From: Thermochromatium tepidum ATCC 43061
Lineage (GTDB): Bacteria > Pseudomonadota > Gammaproteobacteria > Chromatiales > Chromatiaceae
Direction: 5' to 3'
NCBI RefSeq assembly: GCF_009664085.1
Contig: NZ_CP039268.1
Coordinates: forward strand, 1,535,501 to 1,599,500
DNA length: 64,000 bases
Every line of letters starts with the position of its first letter. Position 1 is the stretch's first letter. Below the pieces are notes generated by a model, which had not been told where the DNA came from, did no database searches, and was given only the letters and a program-made list of their open reading frames with translations. The position numbers and the translations under genes were made by a program. This document shows positions 1 through 7,451 of the stretch, one piece after another.

Positions 1-84
1 CCGAACCCATTAGTCTTGTCGCAACGCGGCGGCCAAGAGACAGGCAACGCCCGCCTTCGATCACCCCGACTCAGGAAGTCCCCC

Positions 85-1023
85 TTGCTCGCTATCCTTG
101 CCGTCACCGCTCCCATCTTCCTTCTGATCGCGCTCGGCTTCGTTGCCGTGCGTCGGGCCTGGATGCCGCGCGAGGGGGCGGTGGCCATGAGCCGCTATGC
201 CCTGCTGTTCGCCCTGCCCGCGCTGCTGTTCGACACCCTCTCCAAGCGCTCGCTCGACAGCATCCTGGTGCCCGACTTCCTGCTGGTCTATGTCAGCGCC
301 TCGCTGATCACCTACGGCATCGGCGTGCTGGTCGCCTCCATCGCGCGTCGCACCTCACCGCTCGACAATGCCTTTTTCGGCATGGGGCTGTCGATGTCTA
401 ACAGCAGCTATATCGGCTATCCATTGGTGGTGCAATTGCTTGGCGACCCGGCCCTGATCGCGGTGGTCATGGCCATTCTGACCGAGGTGCTGATCATCCT
501 GCCGCTGACCCTGATCCTGACCGAGCTCCATCGCGAGCGCGGACGCGGTAAGGTGCTGTGGATGCTGGGACGCGTGCTGCGCACGGTCGGTACCAATCCG
601 ATCCTGTTGGCGATCGGTGCCGGACTGGTATTCGCCGCGCTCGGCTGGCACCTGCCGGTGCCGATCGGACGCACCCTCGAACTGCTGGCCGGCTCGGCGG
701 CGGTGGTCGCGTTGTTCGCCATCGGTGGCAGTCTGGCTGGGCAGCGGGTGCGGGGTGCGCTCGGTCCAGCGACGGCGATCGCCGCGGGCAAGCTGGCGCT
801 CCATCCGCTTGTGGCCATGGGGATGCTGAGGCTGGTGCCGACCCTGGACCCGACGCTCGGTCAGGCGGCACTGATCCTGGCCGGACTGCCGATGGTGACC
901 ATCTTCCCGCTGATCGCAGAGCGCTATGACCAGGGCGAGATCCCGGCCAAGGCGCTGGTGATCACGACGCTCCTGGCCTTCGTAAGTCTCAATCTGTGGC
1001 TCTGGGTGTGGGAGATCGGGTAA
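85..1023 (+). CDS. AEC family (auxin efflux carrier-like) transporter
   Basis: Predicted inner-membrane carrier of the AEC/MTR family, whose members export or import small organic anions; the substrate cannot be told from sequence. The protein is almost wholly hydrophobic with about ten membrane segments. It has the family layout of two five-helix halves, with the polar stretch NSSYIGYPL in the first half where family proteins carry a conserved N/G-rich helix break. The frame is open upstream to a TTG at 16, but the TTG at 85 (LLAILAVTAPIFLLIALGF) gives the usual length of about 312 residues and begins directly in the first membrane helix. The 5' context is cut by the window edge, so operon membership is unknown. 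Confidence 0.85.
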   Translation: MLAILAVTAPIFLLIALGFVAVRRAWMPREGAVAMSRYALLFALPALLFDTLSKRSLDSILVPDFLLVYVSASLITYGIGVLVASIARRTSPLDNAFFGMGLSMSNSSYIGYPLVVQLLGDPALIAVVMAILTEVLIILPLTLILTELHRERGRGKVLWMLGRVLRTVGTNPILLAIGAGLVFAALGWHLPVPIGRTLELLAGSAAVVALFAIGGSLAGQRVRGALGPATAIAAGKLALHPLVAMGMLRLVPTLDPTLGQAALILAGLPMVTIFPLIAERYDQGEIPAKALVITTLLAFVSLNLWLWVWEIG

Positions 1024-1174
1024 CCGGGTTAACCCAGCGATACTCTAAGCGTCTGGACTGGAGTAGACCTCGAATCTGGCCTATGCTCGCGGCCTTCATC
1101 AACGGATCCGGCGGTCCGACTAGGCTGCCGCTGTCTCAAACCACCCATCCACATCAACCCCGGAGTCTATACCC

Positions 1175-2212
1175 ATGCAGCATTTCGGCTTTCCGATGGA
1201 GGCCATCCTCATCTTCATCACTGTGGTCGCCGTATCCATCTATCTGGACCTGTTCGCGCACCGCAAGGTCGATGAGATCAGCGTCGCCGATGCGGCCAAG
1301 TGGTCGGTGTTTTGGATCGTGCTGGCGCTTGGCTTCTACGGCTATCTGTGGGGGCGTTTCGGCAAGGAGTGGGCCGACCTCTATCTGGCCGGCTATGTAC
1401 TCGAAAAGAGCCTCTCGGTCGATAACCTGATGGTCTTTATGGCCATCTTTGCCTCCTTTGGTATCCGCTCGGGCTTACAACACCGCATCCTTTACTGGGG
1501 CATCATCGGGGCGCTGGTGTTTCGTGCCATCTTCGTCCTGATCGGCACCAGTCTGTTTATGGCCAGCCCCTGGGTCGGGTTCGTCTTTGCCGCCCTGGTC
1601 GGCTGGAGCGGGGTGCAGATGCTCAAGAGCCGCGGTGAGGACGAAGAGATCGAGGACTATTCCGACCACTGGAGCGTGCGCCTGACCGGCAAGATGATGC
1701 CGATCTATACCCGATTGCATCTCGACCGCTTCTTCGTCAGACACGAGGAGCTGTTCGTCGGGCGCGAGGAGACCGAGCGCCAGAAGTCGGTCACGCGCCT
1801 GGGGACGCTCTATGCCACCCCGGCCTTCCTGTGCCTGGCGACCATCGAGACCTCGGACCTGGCGTTCTCGTTCGATTCGGTGCCGGCGGTGATCGCCGTG
1901 ACCCAGGAGCCGCTCCTGGTCTATGCCGCCATGATCTTCGCCATCCTGGGTCTGCGCAGCCTGTATTTCGTGCTCGCGGCCCTGACGCGCTATCTGGTGC
2001 ATCTGGAGAAGGCGGTCATCGTGCTGTTGTTCTATATCGCCGGCAAGATGGCATTGCAGTCCTGGAACCATGCCATCGGCGATACGGGCCTGCACATCTC
2101 GCCCGGGACCAGCCTGATGGTGGTGCTCGGCGTGCTGGCGCTGGGGGTCCTGGCCTCCTTCCTCTTCCCGGAGAAGAAGGATGAGGGCACAATAGGGGCG
2201 GCCAAGGACTGA
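1175..2212 (+). CDS. TerC/Alx family integral membrane protein
   Basis: TerC-family membrane protein of the longer Alx-like class (345 residues). Family members are linked to metal (manganese) export, pH response or tellurite resistance. Seven to nine hydrophobic segments are visible. The family acidic motifs lie in membrane helices: YLDLFAH near residue 25, EKSLSVDNLMVF near 75 and SFDSVPAVIAVT near 230. A charged cytoplasmic loop (about 150-210) separates the halves. The ATG at 1175 has a GGAG at 1162-1165. The 150-base leader shows nothing resembling the Mn-sensing yybP-ykoY riboswitch often found before such genes. The gene ends just before a strong hairpin, so it is probably a single transcription unit. 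Confidence 0.9.
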   Translation: MQHFGFPMEAILIFITVVAVSIYLDLFAHRKVDEISVADAAKWSVFWIVLALGFYGYLWGRFGKEWADLYLAGYVLEKSLSVDNLMVFMAIFASFGIRSGLQHRILYWGIIGALVFRAIFVLIGTSLFMASPWVGFVFAALVGWSGVQMLKSRGEDEEIEDYSDHWSVRLTGKMMPIYTRLHLDRFFVRHEELFVGREETERQKSVTRLGTLYATPAFLCLATIETSDLAFSFDSVPAVIAVTQEPLLVYAAMIFAILGLRSLYFVLAALTRYLVHLEKAVIVLLFYIAGKMALQSWNHAIGDTGLHISPGTSLMVVLGVLALGVLASFLFPEKKDEGTIGAAKD

Positions 2213-2231
2213 GAGTGCTCTTTACAAGTGA

Positions 2232-2261
2232 TGGGCCGGTCCGCAAGACCGGCCCAGGTTT
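2232..2261 (+). terminator. Hairpin terminator after the TerC-like gene
   Basis: A perfect 10-bp inverted repeat (TGGGCCGGTC at 2232-2241 and GACCGGCCCA at 2247-2256) with a 5-base loop begins 20 bases after the stop codon and is followed by GGTTT. The T-run is short, so termination strength is uncertain. Confidence 0.65.
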
Positions 2262-2328
2262 CAGCCGTGTCCTCTGGATCCGGGTTCGGTATGATAGTGT
2301 CCCTTTCGCGGATTCTGGAGCCAAAACC

Positions 2329-2811
2329 ATGACCGACATCGACAAAGCCCAGGCCCTCGCCGGCTCATCGCTGGGGGGGGAATTGGACGCCGACGAATGC
2401 CGGGTGCTCGCCGAGCGCATGGGCGTGATCTCACTTCAGGCCGGCGAGACCCTGGTCGACGAGGATGAGGACCGCCGCACGCTGTTTGTGCTGACGCGCG
2501 GACGACTCTGCGTCTGCAAAAGGGTCGGCGAGATCGAGGAGACCGTCTATCAGATGCGACCCGGCGAATGCGCCGGCACCCGGGCCTTCATCGATGGCAC
2601 CCGCCGCCGCGCCGCGCTGCGCGCCGAGGAACCAGTCACCGTCCTGACCCTAGAGCCAGAGGATTTCGACACCCTGGTCGAGACCCATCCGCGCCTGGTG
2701 TTCAAGGTCATGCGCGCCATCTTCCGCATCACCCACAGCAACCTGATGCGCATGAACCTCGAGAGCGCCGAGATGCGCAACTATCTGCTCAAGACCGGTG
2801 GGCGTTACTGA
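2329..2811 (+). CDS. Small cyclic nucleotide-binding (cNMP) domain protein
   Basis: 160-residue protein made of one Crp-like beta-barrel domain. Residues about 20-125 carry LQAGETLVDEDE, FVLTRGRLCV, MRPGECAGTRAFIDGTRRRAALRA (phosphate-cassette position) and VLTLEPEDFDTLV. A C-helix follows (VFKVMRAIFRITHSNLMRMN). There is no helix-turn-helix, so it is not a DNA-binding Crp/Fnr regulator; it may sense a nucleotide or act as a partner protein. The ATG at 2329 is preferred because GGAG lies at 2317-2320. The frame is open upstream, but that part is not domain-like and covers the preceding hairpin. TATGAT at 2290-2295 could be a -10 box (weak). Confidence 0.8.
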   Translation: MTDIDKAQALAGSSLGGELDADECRVLAERMGVISLQAGETLVDEDEDRRTLFVLTRGRLCVCKRVGEIEETVYQMRPGECAGTRAFIDGTRRRAALRAEEPVTVLTLEPEDFDTLVETHPRLVFKVMRAIFRITHSNLMRMNLESAEMRNYLLKTGGRY

Positions 2812-2914
2812 GTCGGTGAGCCCGATCGGGTCTGCGGTCGTAAGACCGAGGCGGCGCCTGTACGTCGGCGCGTCGCACCCGAGGCCCGATCCCTGACGAA
2901 CCTATTAATTCGGC

Positions 2915-2943
2915 CCCCAAAGACCTTCCTTGGTCTTTTGGGG
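2915..2943. terminator. Hairpin in the intergenic region before the MITE
   Basis: CCCCAAAGACC (2915-2925) pairs with GGTCTTTTGGGG (2932-2943) across a 6-base loop with one bulged T. It probably ends transcription from the cNMP-binding gene. The rest of 2812-2980 shows only GC-rich imperfect palindromes and no gene. Confidence 0.5.
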
Positions 2944-2980
2944 CAACGCCAAGGCCGGTCGAGGCCCGGCCTCAGCTTAA

Positions 2981-3090
2981 GGAAACGCTGATTTATTCCA
3001 TTCGTGGCAAAACCTTATCGCGTAACCAATTGATTTGGTAGGAGCGGCTTCAGCCGCGATTGAGAGACACGCGATTTATTCAGCGTTTCC
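2981..3090. mobile_element. MITE-like element with IS5-type ends
   Basis: A 110-bp non-coding element. Its ends are inverted repeats, GGAAACGCTGA at 2981-2991 and TCAGCGTTTCC at 3080-3090. It is flanked on both sides by TTAA (2977-2980 and 3091-3094), which looks like a 4-bp target duplication of the YTAR type used by the IS5 group. The same terminal sequence ends the degraded IS5-family transposase copy at 27070. The element lies about 100 bases upstream of the TRAP binding-protein gene and may affect its promoter. Confidence 0.65.
3038..3063. repeat. REP-like palindrome inside the MITE
   Basis: GTAGGAGCGGCTTCAGCC... at 3038-3063 contains the palindrome GCGGCTTCAGCCGC. Motifs of this form (GTAGGAGCGGCTTCAGCCGCGA type) recur as extragenic palindromes in many gammaproteobacterial genomes. 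Here it sits between the two terminal repeats of the MITE. Confidence 0.5.
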
Positions 3091-3195
3091 TTAAGCGGCT
3101 GATGACCGCGCCTGGGCATCCAGGCCCTGGATTGATCTGGCCTGTTTAAGGGCCGGGTCAATAACCAATGACCACGACCGCGTGAGGATCCTACC

Positions 3196-4287
3196 ATGCA
3201 ACGACGTGATTTCCTGAAGACCACAGGGATTGGCGCGCTCGCGGCCGGGGCCAGTGTCGCACTCCCGGTCCGCGCCGAGGGGCGGACCATCAAATGGCGC
3301 CTGGCCTCGAGCTTTCCAAAGAGTCTGGACACCATCTACGGCGGCGCCGAGACCCTGTCGAGGCGGGTCGCTGAGCTGACCGAAGGGCGCTTCGAGATCC
3401 GCGTCTTTGCCGGCGGCGAGCTGGTGCCCGCGTTCGGCGTGCTCGATGCCGTGCAACAGAACACGGTCGAGTGCGGACACACCGCATCCTATTACTATTA
3501 TGGCAAGAACAAGGCGCTGGCTATCGATACCACCCTGCCCTTCGGGCTCAATACCCGCCAACTCACCGCCTGGGTGATGGCCGATGAGGGCATGGGGCTG
3601 CTGCGTGAGATGTTCGCCGAGTACAACATCCTCAACTTCCCCGGCGGCAGCACGGGCGCCCAGATGGGCGGCTGGTATCGTAAGGAGATCAAGTCGTTGG
3701 AGGATCTCCAAGGACTCAAGATCCGCATCCCCGGCTTCGGCGCCGAGATCTTCTCGCGTCTGGGTGCCGTGCCCCAGTCGCTGCCCGGCGGGGAGATCTA
3801 TCCCTCGCTGGAGCGTGGCGCCATCGACGCGGCCGAATGGACCGTGCCCTATGACGACGAGAAGCTCGGCTTCCACAAGGTCGCCAAGTATTACTACTAC
3901 CCCGGCTGGTGGGAGACCGGCACCCATCTGGTGTTCTATGTGAACAAGGATCAGTGGGCTGCCTTGCCGCCGAGCTATCAGGCCGCCTTCGAGGTCGCCG
4001 CCAATGAGGCGCACCTGGAGATGCTCGCCCGCTATGACGCCAAGAATCCACCCGCGCTGCAACGCCTGATCGCCGCGGGGGCCGAACTGCGCCGTTTCCC
4101 CGACGACGTGTTGCTCAAGGCCTATGAGACCGCCCATCAGGTCTATGCCGAGGAATCGACCAGGAACCCAACCTTCAAGCGGCTCTATGACTCCATGATG
4201 GCCTTCCAGAAGCGCGCAGATGCCTGGTGGGGCGTGGGCGAGTCGCCGATGTCCAACTTCCAGCAGGCGGTGCGGCGGATGAAGTAG
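3196..4287 (+). CDS. TRAP transporter solute-binding protein, DctP type
   Basis: Periplasmic substrate-binding subunit of a tripartite ATP-independent (TRAP) transporter, 363 residues. The N-terminus has a Tat-type signal (RRDFLK, then a hydrophobic stretch, cleavage near PVRAEG). The mature part follows the DctP fold: a start strand IKWRLASSFPKSLDTIYGGAETLSRRVAELTEGRFEIRVF, the ligand-contact region GLKIRIPGFGAEIFSRLGA (the conserved Arg binds the substrate carboxylate in the family) and ERGAIDAAEWT. It resembles the 2-oxo-acid-binding branch, but the ligand is inferred only. SD-like GAGGA lies at 3184-3188. No small or large membrane subunit (DctQ/DctM) is adjacent, so it is an orphan binding protein here. 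Confidence 0.9.
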   Translation: MQRRDFLKTTGIGALAAGASVALPVRAEGRTIKWRLASSFPKSLDTIYGGAETLSRRVAELTEGRFEIRVFAGGELVPAFGVLDAVQQNTVECGHTASYYYYGKNKALAIDTTLPFGLNTRQLTAWVMADEGMGLLREMFAEYNILNFPGGSTGAQMGGWYRKEIKSLEDLQGLKIRIPGFGAEIFSRLGAVPQSLPGGEIYPSLERGAIDAAEWTVPYDDEKLGFHKVAKYYYYPGWWETGTHLVFYVNKDQWAALPPSYQAAFEVAANEAHLEMLARYDAKNPPALQRLIAAGAELRRFPDDVLLKAYETAHQVYAEESTRNPTFKRLYDSMMAFQKRADAWWGVGESPMSNFQQAVRRMK

Positions 4288-4350
4288 CGCCCGGGTCAAC
4301 GCCCACCGCCGGGGATGGGCCGCACGGTGCGCGGCCCGTCCCCGCCCACC

Positions 4351-5799
4351 TCAGCCCTCAGGGCGCGCCCCCCGCAACACCGCCAACGCCGCCTCGAAGT
4401 CATAGCCGGCCAGCGCCTTGCAAAAGGCCTCCTCGCGCCCCTTCAGTGCGGGTTCATAGAGACTCGGGGCGTCGAAATAGACCCTATGCGCGGTCACATC
4501 GTACTGCTCCAGCCGCCTCGCCAGATCCTCGACGGCCTGGTTCAGCCTCTCCTCGTCAACGGTGGTTGGATGCTGATCTGGCGCGACCGCTGCCGTTTCG
4601 GCGATGGGCAGACGCACACTGAACCAGAACACACTCCCCTCACCGAGGGTACTCTCGACCCCAAGCTCGCCGCCCATGAGCGCGACCAGACGCTTGACCA
4701 GGGCCAGCCCCAGACCCATGCCCCCATGGCGACGGGTCGTGGAGCCATCGCCCTGGCGGAACGGCTCAAACAGGGTGGCGCGTGCCTCAGGCGACAGACC
4801 GATCCCCTGATCCTCGACGGCGAAACGCAGGGTCACGGCCTTTTCGCGCAACTCGATCGGCGCGACCATGAGCCGAATCCGCCCCTGTTCGGAGAACTTG
4901 ACGGCATTGCTGAGCAGGGCGCCAAGCATCTGTTCCAGGTGGAGTGCGTCACCGCGCAGATAACGCGGCACATCCGACTCGATGTGCCGAACCAGCTCAA
5001 GCCCCTTGGTGCGGGCCTCCGACTCGAAGCGTCTGATGGCGCGCGCGCACAATGCCTCCAGGTCGAAATCAGCGACCTCCAGCACCAACCGCTCGGATTC
5101 GGCCCGGCTGAGCGTCAGCAGATCATGGATGATGTGGTGCAGTCGCTGTGCAGCGTGTTCGAGCTGCTCCATCCGTATCCGTGTATGCTCGTCCTGATTG
5201 TCGTGCTTAACCAGATAAGCCAGACCCAGGATCTGATGCAGGGGCGTGAGGAGCTCATGCCCAATATTGGTCAGAAAGACACTCTTGGCACGGTTGGCGC
5301 TCTCGGCCTCGTCGCGCGCCTGCGCCAGTTCGCATACCCGCTCATGCACCAGGTCTTCCAGATGATCGCGATGGCGCGTCAGCTCGGCATTGGCCGCCTG
5401 GAGGGCGCGGGCGCGTCGTTCCAGCTCCAGATGCAGCGCCACCCGGGCGCGCAGCACGGGTTTGTTGACGGGTTTATGCACAAAGTCGACGCCCCCGGCC
5501 GCCAGGGCGCGGGCCTCGCTCTCGGTATCGGTACGCGCGGTGACAAAGATCACCGGGATCTCGCGGGTGCTCGGATCGGACTTGAGCGCGGCGCAGACCT
5601 CATAGCCGTCCATCTCGGGCATCATGACATCGAGCAGGATCAGGTCCGGCTTGGCGGTCTTAGAGATCAAATCCAGTGCCTGACGCCCGGAGGTGGCGAA
5701 GCGGGTGTCATAGCTGTCTTCCAGCATCCCGAGCAGGATCTCGATGTTGGTCGGGGTATCATCGACGATGAGGATGCGCGGAAGCTCGGATTCTTTCAT
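4351..5799 (-). CDS. Receiver-histidine kinase (response regulator fused to HisKA-HATPase)
   Basis: 482-residue cytoplasmic protein. An N-terminal receiver domain (residues 7-125) has the acid pair D13/D14, phospho-acceptor D57 ([12 protein letters not shown]), T87 and K109. A coiled linker follows (about 127-165), then HisKA with H181 in NIGHELLTP, and HATPase_c with the G boxes DQGIGLSP and [11 protein letters not shown]. The H-box has Leu where HELRTP is usual. There is no transmembrane segment. The ATG at 5799 overlaps the stop of the upstream kinase by four bases (ATGA), which favours it over the in-frame TTG at 5811. The last 75 residues form a C-terminal module also seen in the two neighbouring kinases. 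It probably takes phosphate from a partner in the same operon. Confidence 0.88.
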   Translation of the reverse strand: MKESELPRILIVDDTPTNIEILLGMLEDSYDTRFATSGRQALDLISKTAKPDLILLDVMMPEMDGYEVCAALKSDPSTREIPVIFVTARTDTESEARALAAGGVDFVHKPVNKPVLRARVALHLELERRARALQAANAELTRHRDHLEDLVHERVCELAQARDEAESANRAKSVFLTNIGHELLTPLHQILGLAYLVKHDNQDEHTRIRMEQLEHAAQRLHHIIHDLLTLSRAESERLVLEVADFDLEALCARAIRRFESEARTKGLELVRHIESDVPRYLRGDALHLEQMLGALLSNAVKFSEQGRIRLMVAPIELREKAVTLRFAVEDQGIGLSPEARATLFEPFRQGDGSTTRRHGGMGLGLALVKRLVALMGGELGVESTLGEGSVFWFSVRLPIAETAAVAPDQHPTTVDEERLNQAVEDLARRLEQYDVTAHRVYFDAPSLYEPALKGREEAFCKALAGYDFEAALAVLRGARPEG

Positions 5800-7451
5800 G
5801 CCAGGTCCCAATTATGTGTTCGCAGCAGACCCCGTACCCCGATGAGTGCCTCCTCGAAGTCGAGTCGGGCGATCGCCGCGGCGATCGGGGCATAGTCCGC
5901 CTCTAAGTCAGACCCCTGCACTAGGAACTCGATCTCATGGCTGAGCCGGCGTGCCCGACCCTGGCGGTTGTCGAGCATCCAGACCAGGGTCTGGAGCTTC
6001 AGGTGCAGGGTATCCAAATCCAGTGGCTGGGTCGCCGTGACTGGAGGCGCACTGGGTGCGGGCGTGTCGGTGGGGACGGGTTCCAAAGCGTCCTGCTCGG
6101 TCCCCTCGACCAGACGCAAGGGGACCGTAAACCAAAAACGGCTGCCGGCGCCCAACTGGCTCTCGACCCCGATCTCTCCACCCATCCGCTCGACCAGCCC
6201 GCGGCTCAGGCTCAGACCCAGACCGGCGCCGCCGTGGCCGCGACTGGCCGACATATTGCCCTGCTGAAAGGGGACAAAGAGCCCCTGGCACTGTTCGGGC
6301 GTCAGACCGCAGCCGGTGTCTTCGATCGCAAAGCGCACTCGGATGCACCCTGGGTCTGTCGTCGGCGCGCCGGACGACTCGGGGGGGGTGGCCCGCTCGA
6401 CCCGAATCTGGACGCTGCCGCGCTCGGTGAATGCGATGGCATTGTCAACCAGGTGATCGAGCACCTGCTGGAGACGCAGCGGATCGCCCGCGAGCACCTG
6501 GGGTACGTCTAAGTCCCTGAGAGAGGAAAAGGCAAGCCCCTTTTTCTCGGCGCTGGGTCCATAGAGCTGGCACGTGCGCTCCAGGAGGGCATCGAGATCC
6601 AGCGGCCTGGGCGTCAGGTGCAGATCGCCGGAGGCGACCTGGGAATAGTCCAGGATGTCGTTGATCAAGCTGGAGAGGGCCGATGCCGCGTCATGGATCT
6701 TTTGCAGATAGTCGCGCTGGTGCGGGGTCATGGCCTCGCGCCCCTCGAGCAGCAGGGTCGAGAACCCGATCAGGGCGTTCATGGGTGTGCGCAGCTCGTG
6801 CCCCATGTTGGCCAGAAAGGCGCCCTTGGCGGCATTGGCCTGTTCGGCCGCCTGCTTGGCCTGCATGAGCTCCTGCGAGAGTAGATGCAGCGCCTGCTCG
6901 GCACTCCGATCGACCAAGACCACCAGGAGCTGTCGCTCATCCGCCGGGCCCAGGCTCAAGGGCAGGAGGTGCAGGTCATAGCAGGTCTTGCCCTCACCGC
7001 CGGACTTCAGGGCCATGCACTCCAAGCGATGGAGACCGACATCGAGTCGGGTGCGCATGAGACTATGCAGCCGGGTGCGGCTCGGGAAGTCAAAGAGTTG
7101 GAACAGCGAACCGCGCTGCAACGCCACATGACTGATACCCAGCTCCGCGTGCGCTTGTTGGTTGGTCTCGACGATGAAACCGTTGGCATCGACCACCAGG
7201 GCCGGGATCGGCAGGGACTCAAACAACCGCCGATAGCGCTCCATGACACCGGCGAGGCGTTCCTGGGCTTGGATCAGCTCCTCGTTCTGGAGCTCAAGCT
7301 CGGCCTGATAGATCCGCAGTTCCTCGATCAGGTGCGAGAGTTCTAGTGCCTTCTCGCCCCCCGGATCCAGCGCCAAACCCGCCTTGCCCTCGGCGATCGC
7401 CCGCTCGGCGCGCTCACGCAACTGGGTGAAATTGGGTCGATGTCGGTTCAA
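5796..7451 (-). CDS. PAS-containing sensor histidine kinase
   Basis: 551-residue cytoplasmic kinase. Order: an N-terminal helical segment (about 1-75), a PAS domain (about 70-190, [20 protein letters not shown]), HisKA with the phospho-acceptor His at residue 218 ([16 protein letters not shown]), and HATPase_c with N box VDNAIAFTE and G boxes DTGCGL and [14 protein letters not shown]-terminal alpha-helical tail of about 75 residues ([31 protein letters not shown]) follows. The start is a TTG overlapping the upstream stop (TTGA), with GGAG nine bases upstream, so translation is coupled to the CheB-CheR gene. It ends by overlapping the receiver-kinase gene by four bases. No receiver is fused to it. 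Confidence 0.9.
   Translation of the reverse strand: MNRHRPNFTQLRERAERAIAEGKAGLALDPGGEKALELSHLIEELRIYQAELELQNEELIQAQERLAGVMERYRRLFESLPIPALVVDANGFIVETNQQAHAELGISHVALQRGSLFQLFDFPSRTRLHSLMRTRLDVGLHRLECMALKSGGEGKTCYDLHLLPLSLGPADERQLLVVLVDRSAEQALHLLSQELMQAKQAAEQANAAKGAFLANMGHELRTPMNALIGFSTLLLEGREAMTPHQRDYLQKIHDAASALSSLINDILDYSQVASGDLHLTPRPLDLDALLERTCQLYGPSAEKKGLAFSSLRDLDVPQVLAGDPLRLQQVLDHLVDNAIAFTERGSVQIRVERATPPESSGAPTTDPGCIRVRFAIEDTGCGLTPEQCQGLFVPFQQGNMSASRGHGGAGLGLSLSRGLVERMGGEIGVESQLGAGSRFWFTVPLRLVEGTEQDALEPVPTDTPAPSAPPVTATQPLDLDTLHLKLQTLVWMLDNRQGRARRLSHEIEFLVQGSDLEADYAPIAAAIARLDFEEALIGVRGLLRTHNWDLA

Noticed and set aside
1024..1174. Possible Mn-sensing yybP-ykoY riboswitch before the TerC-like gene
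   Set aside because: None of the conserved loop sequences or the long hairpin are visible in this leader.
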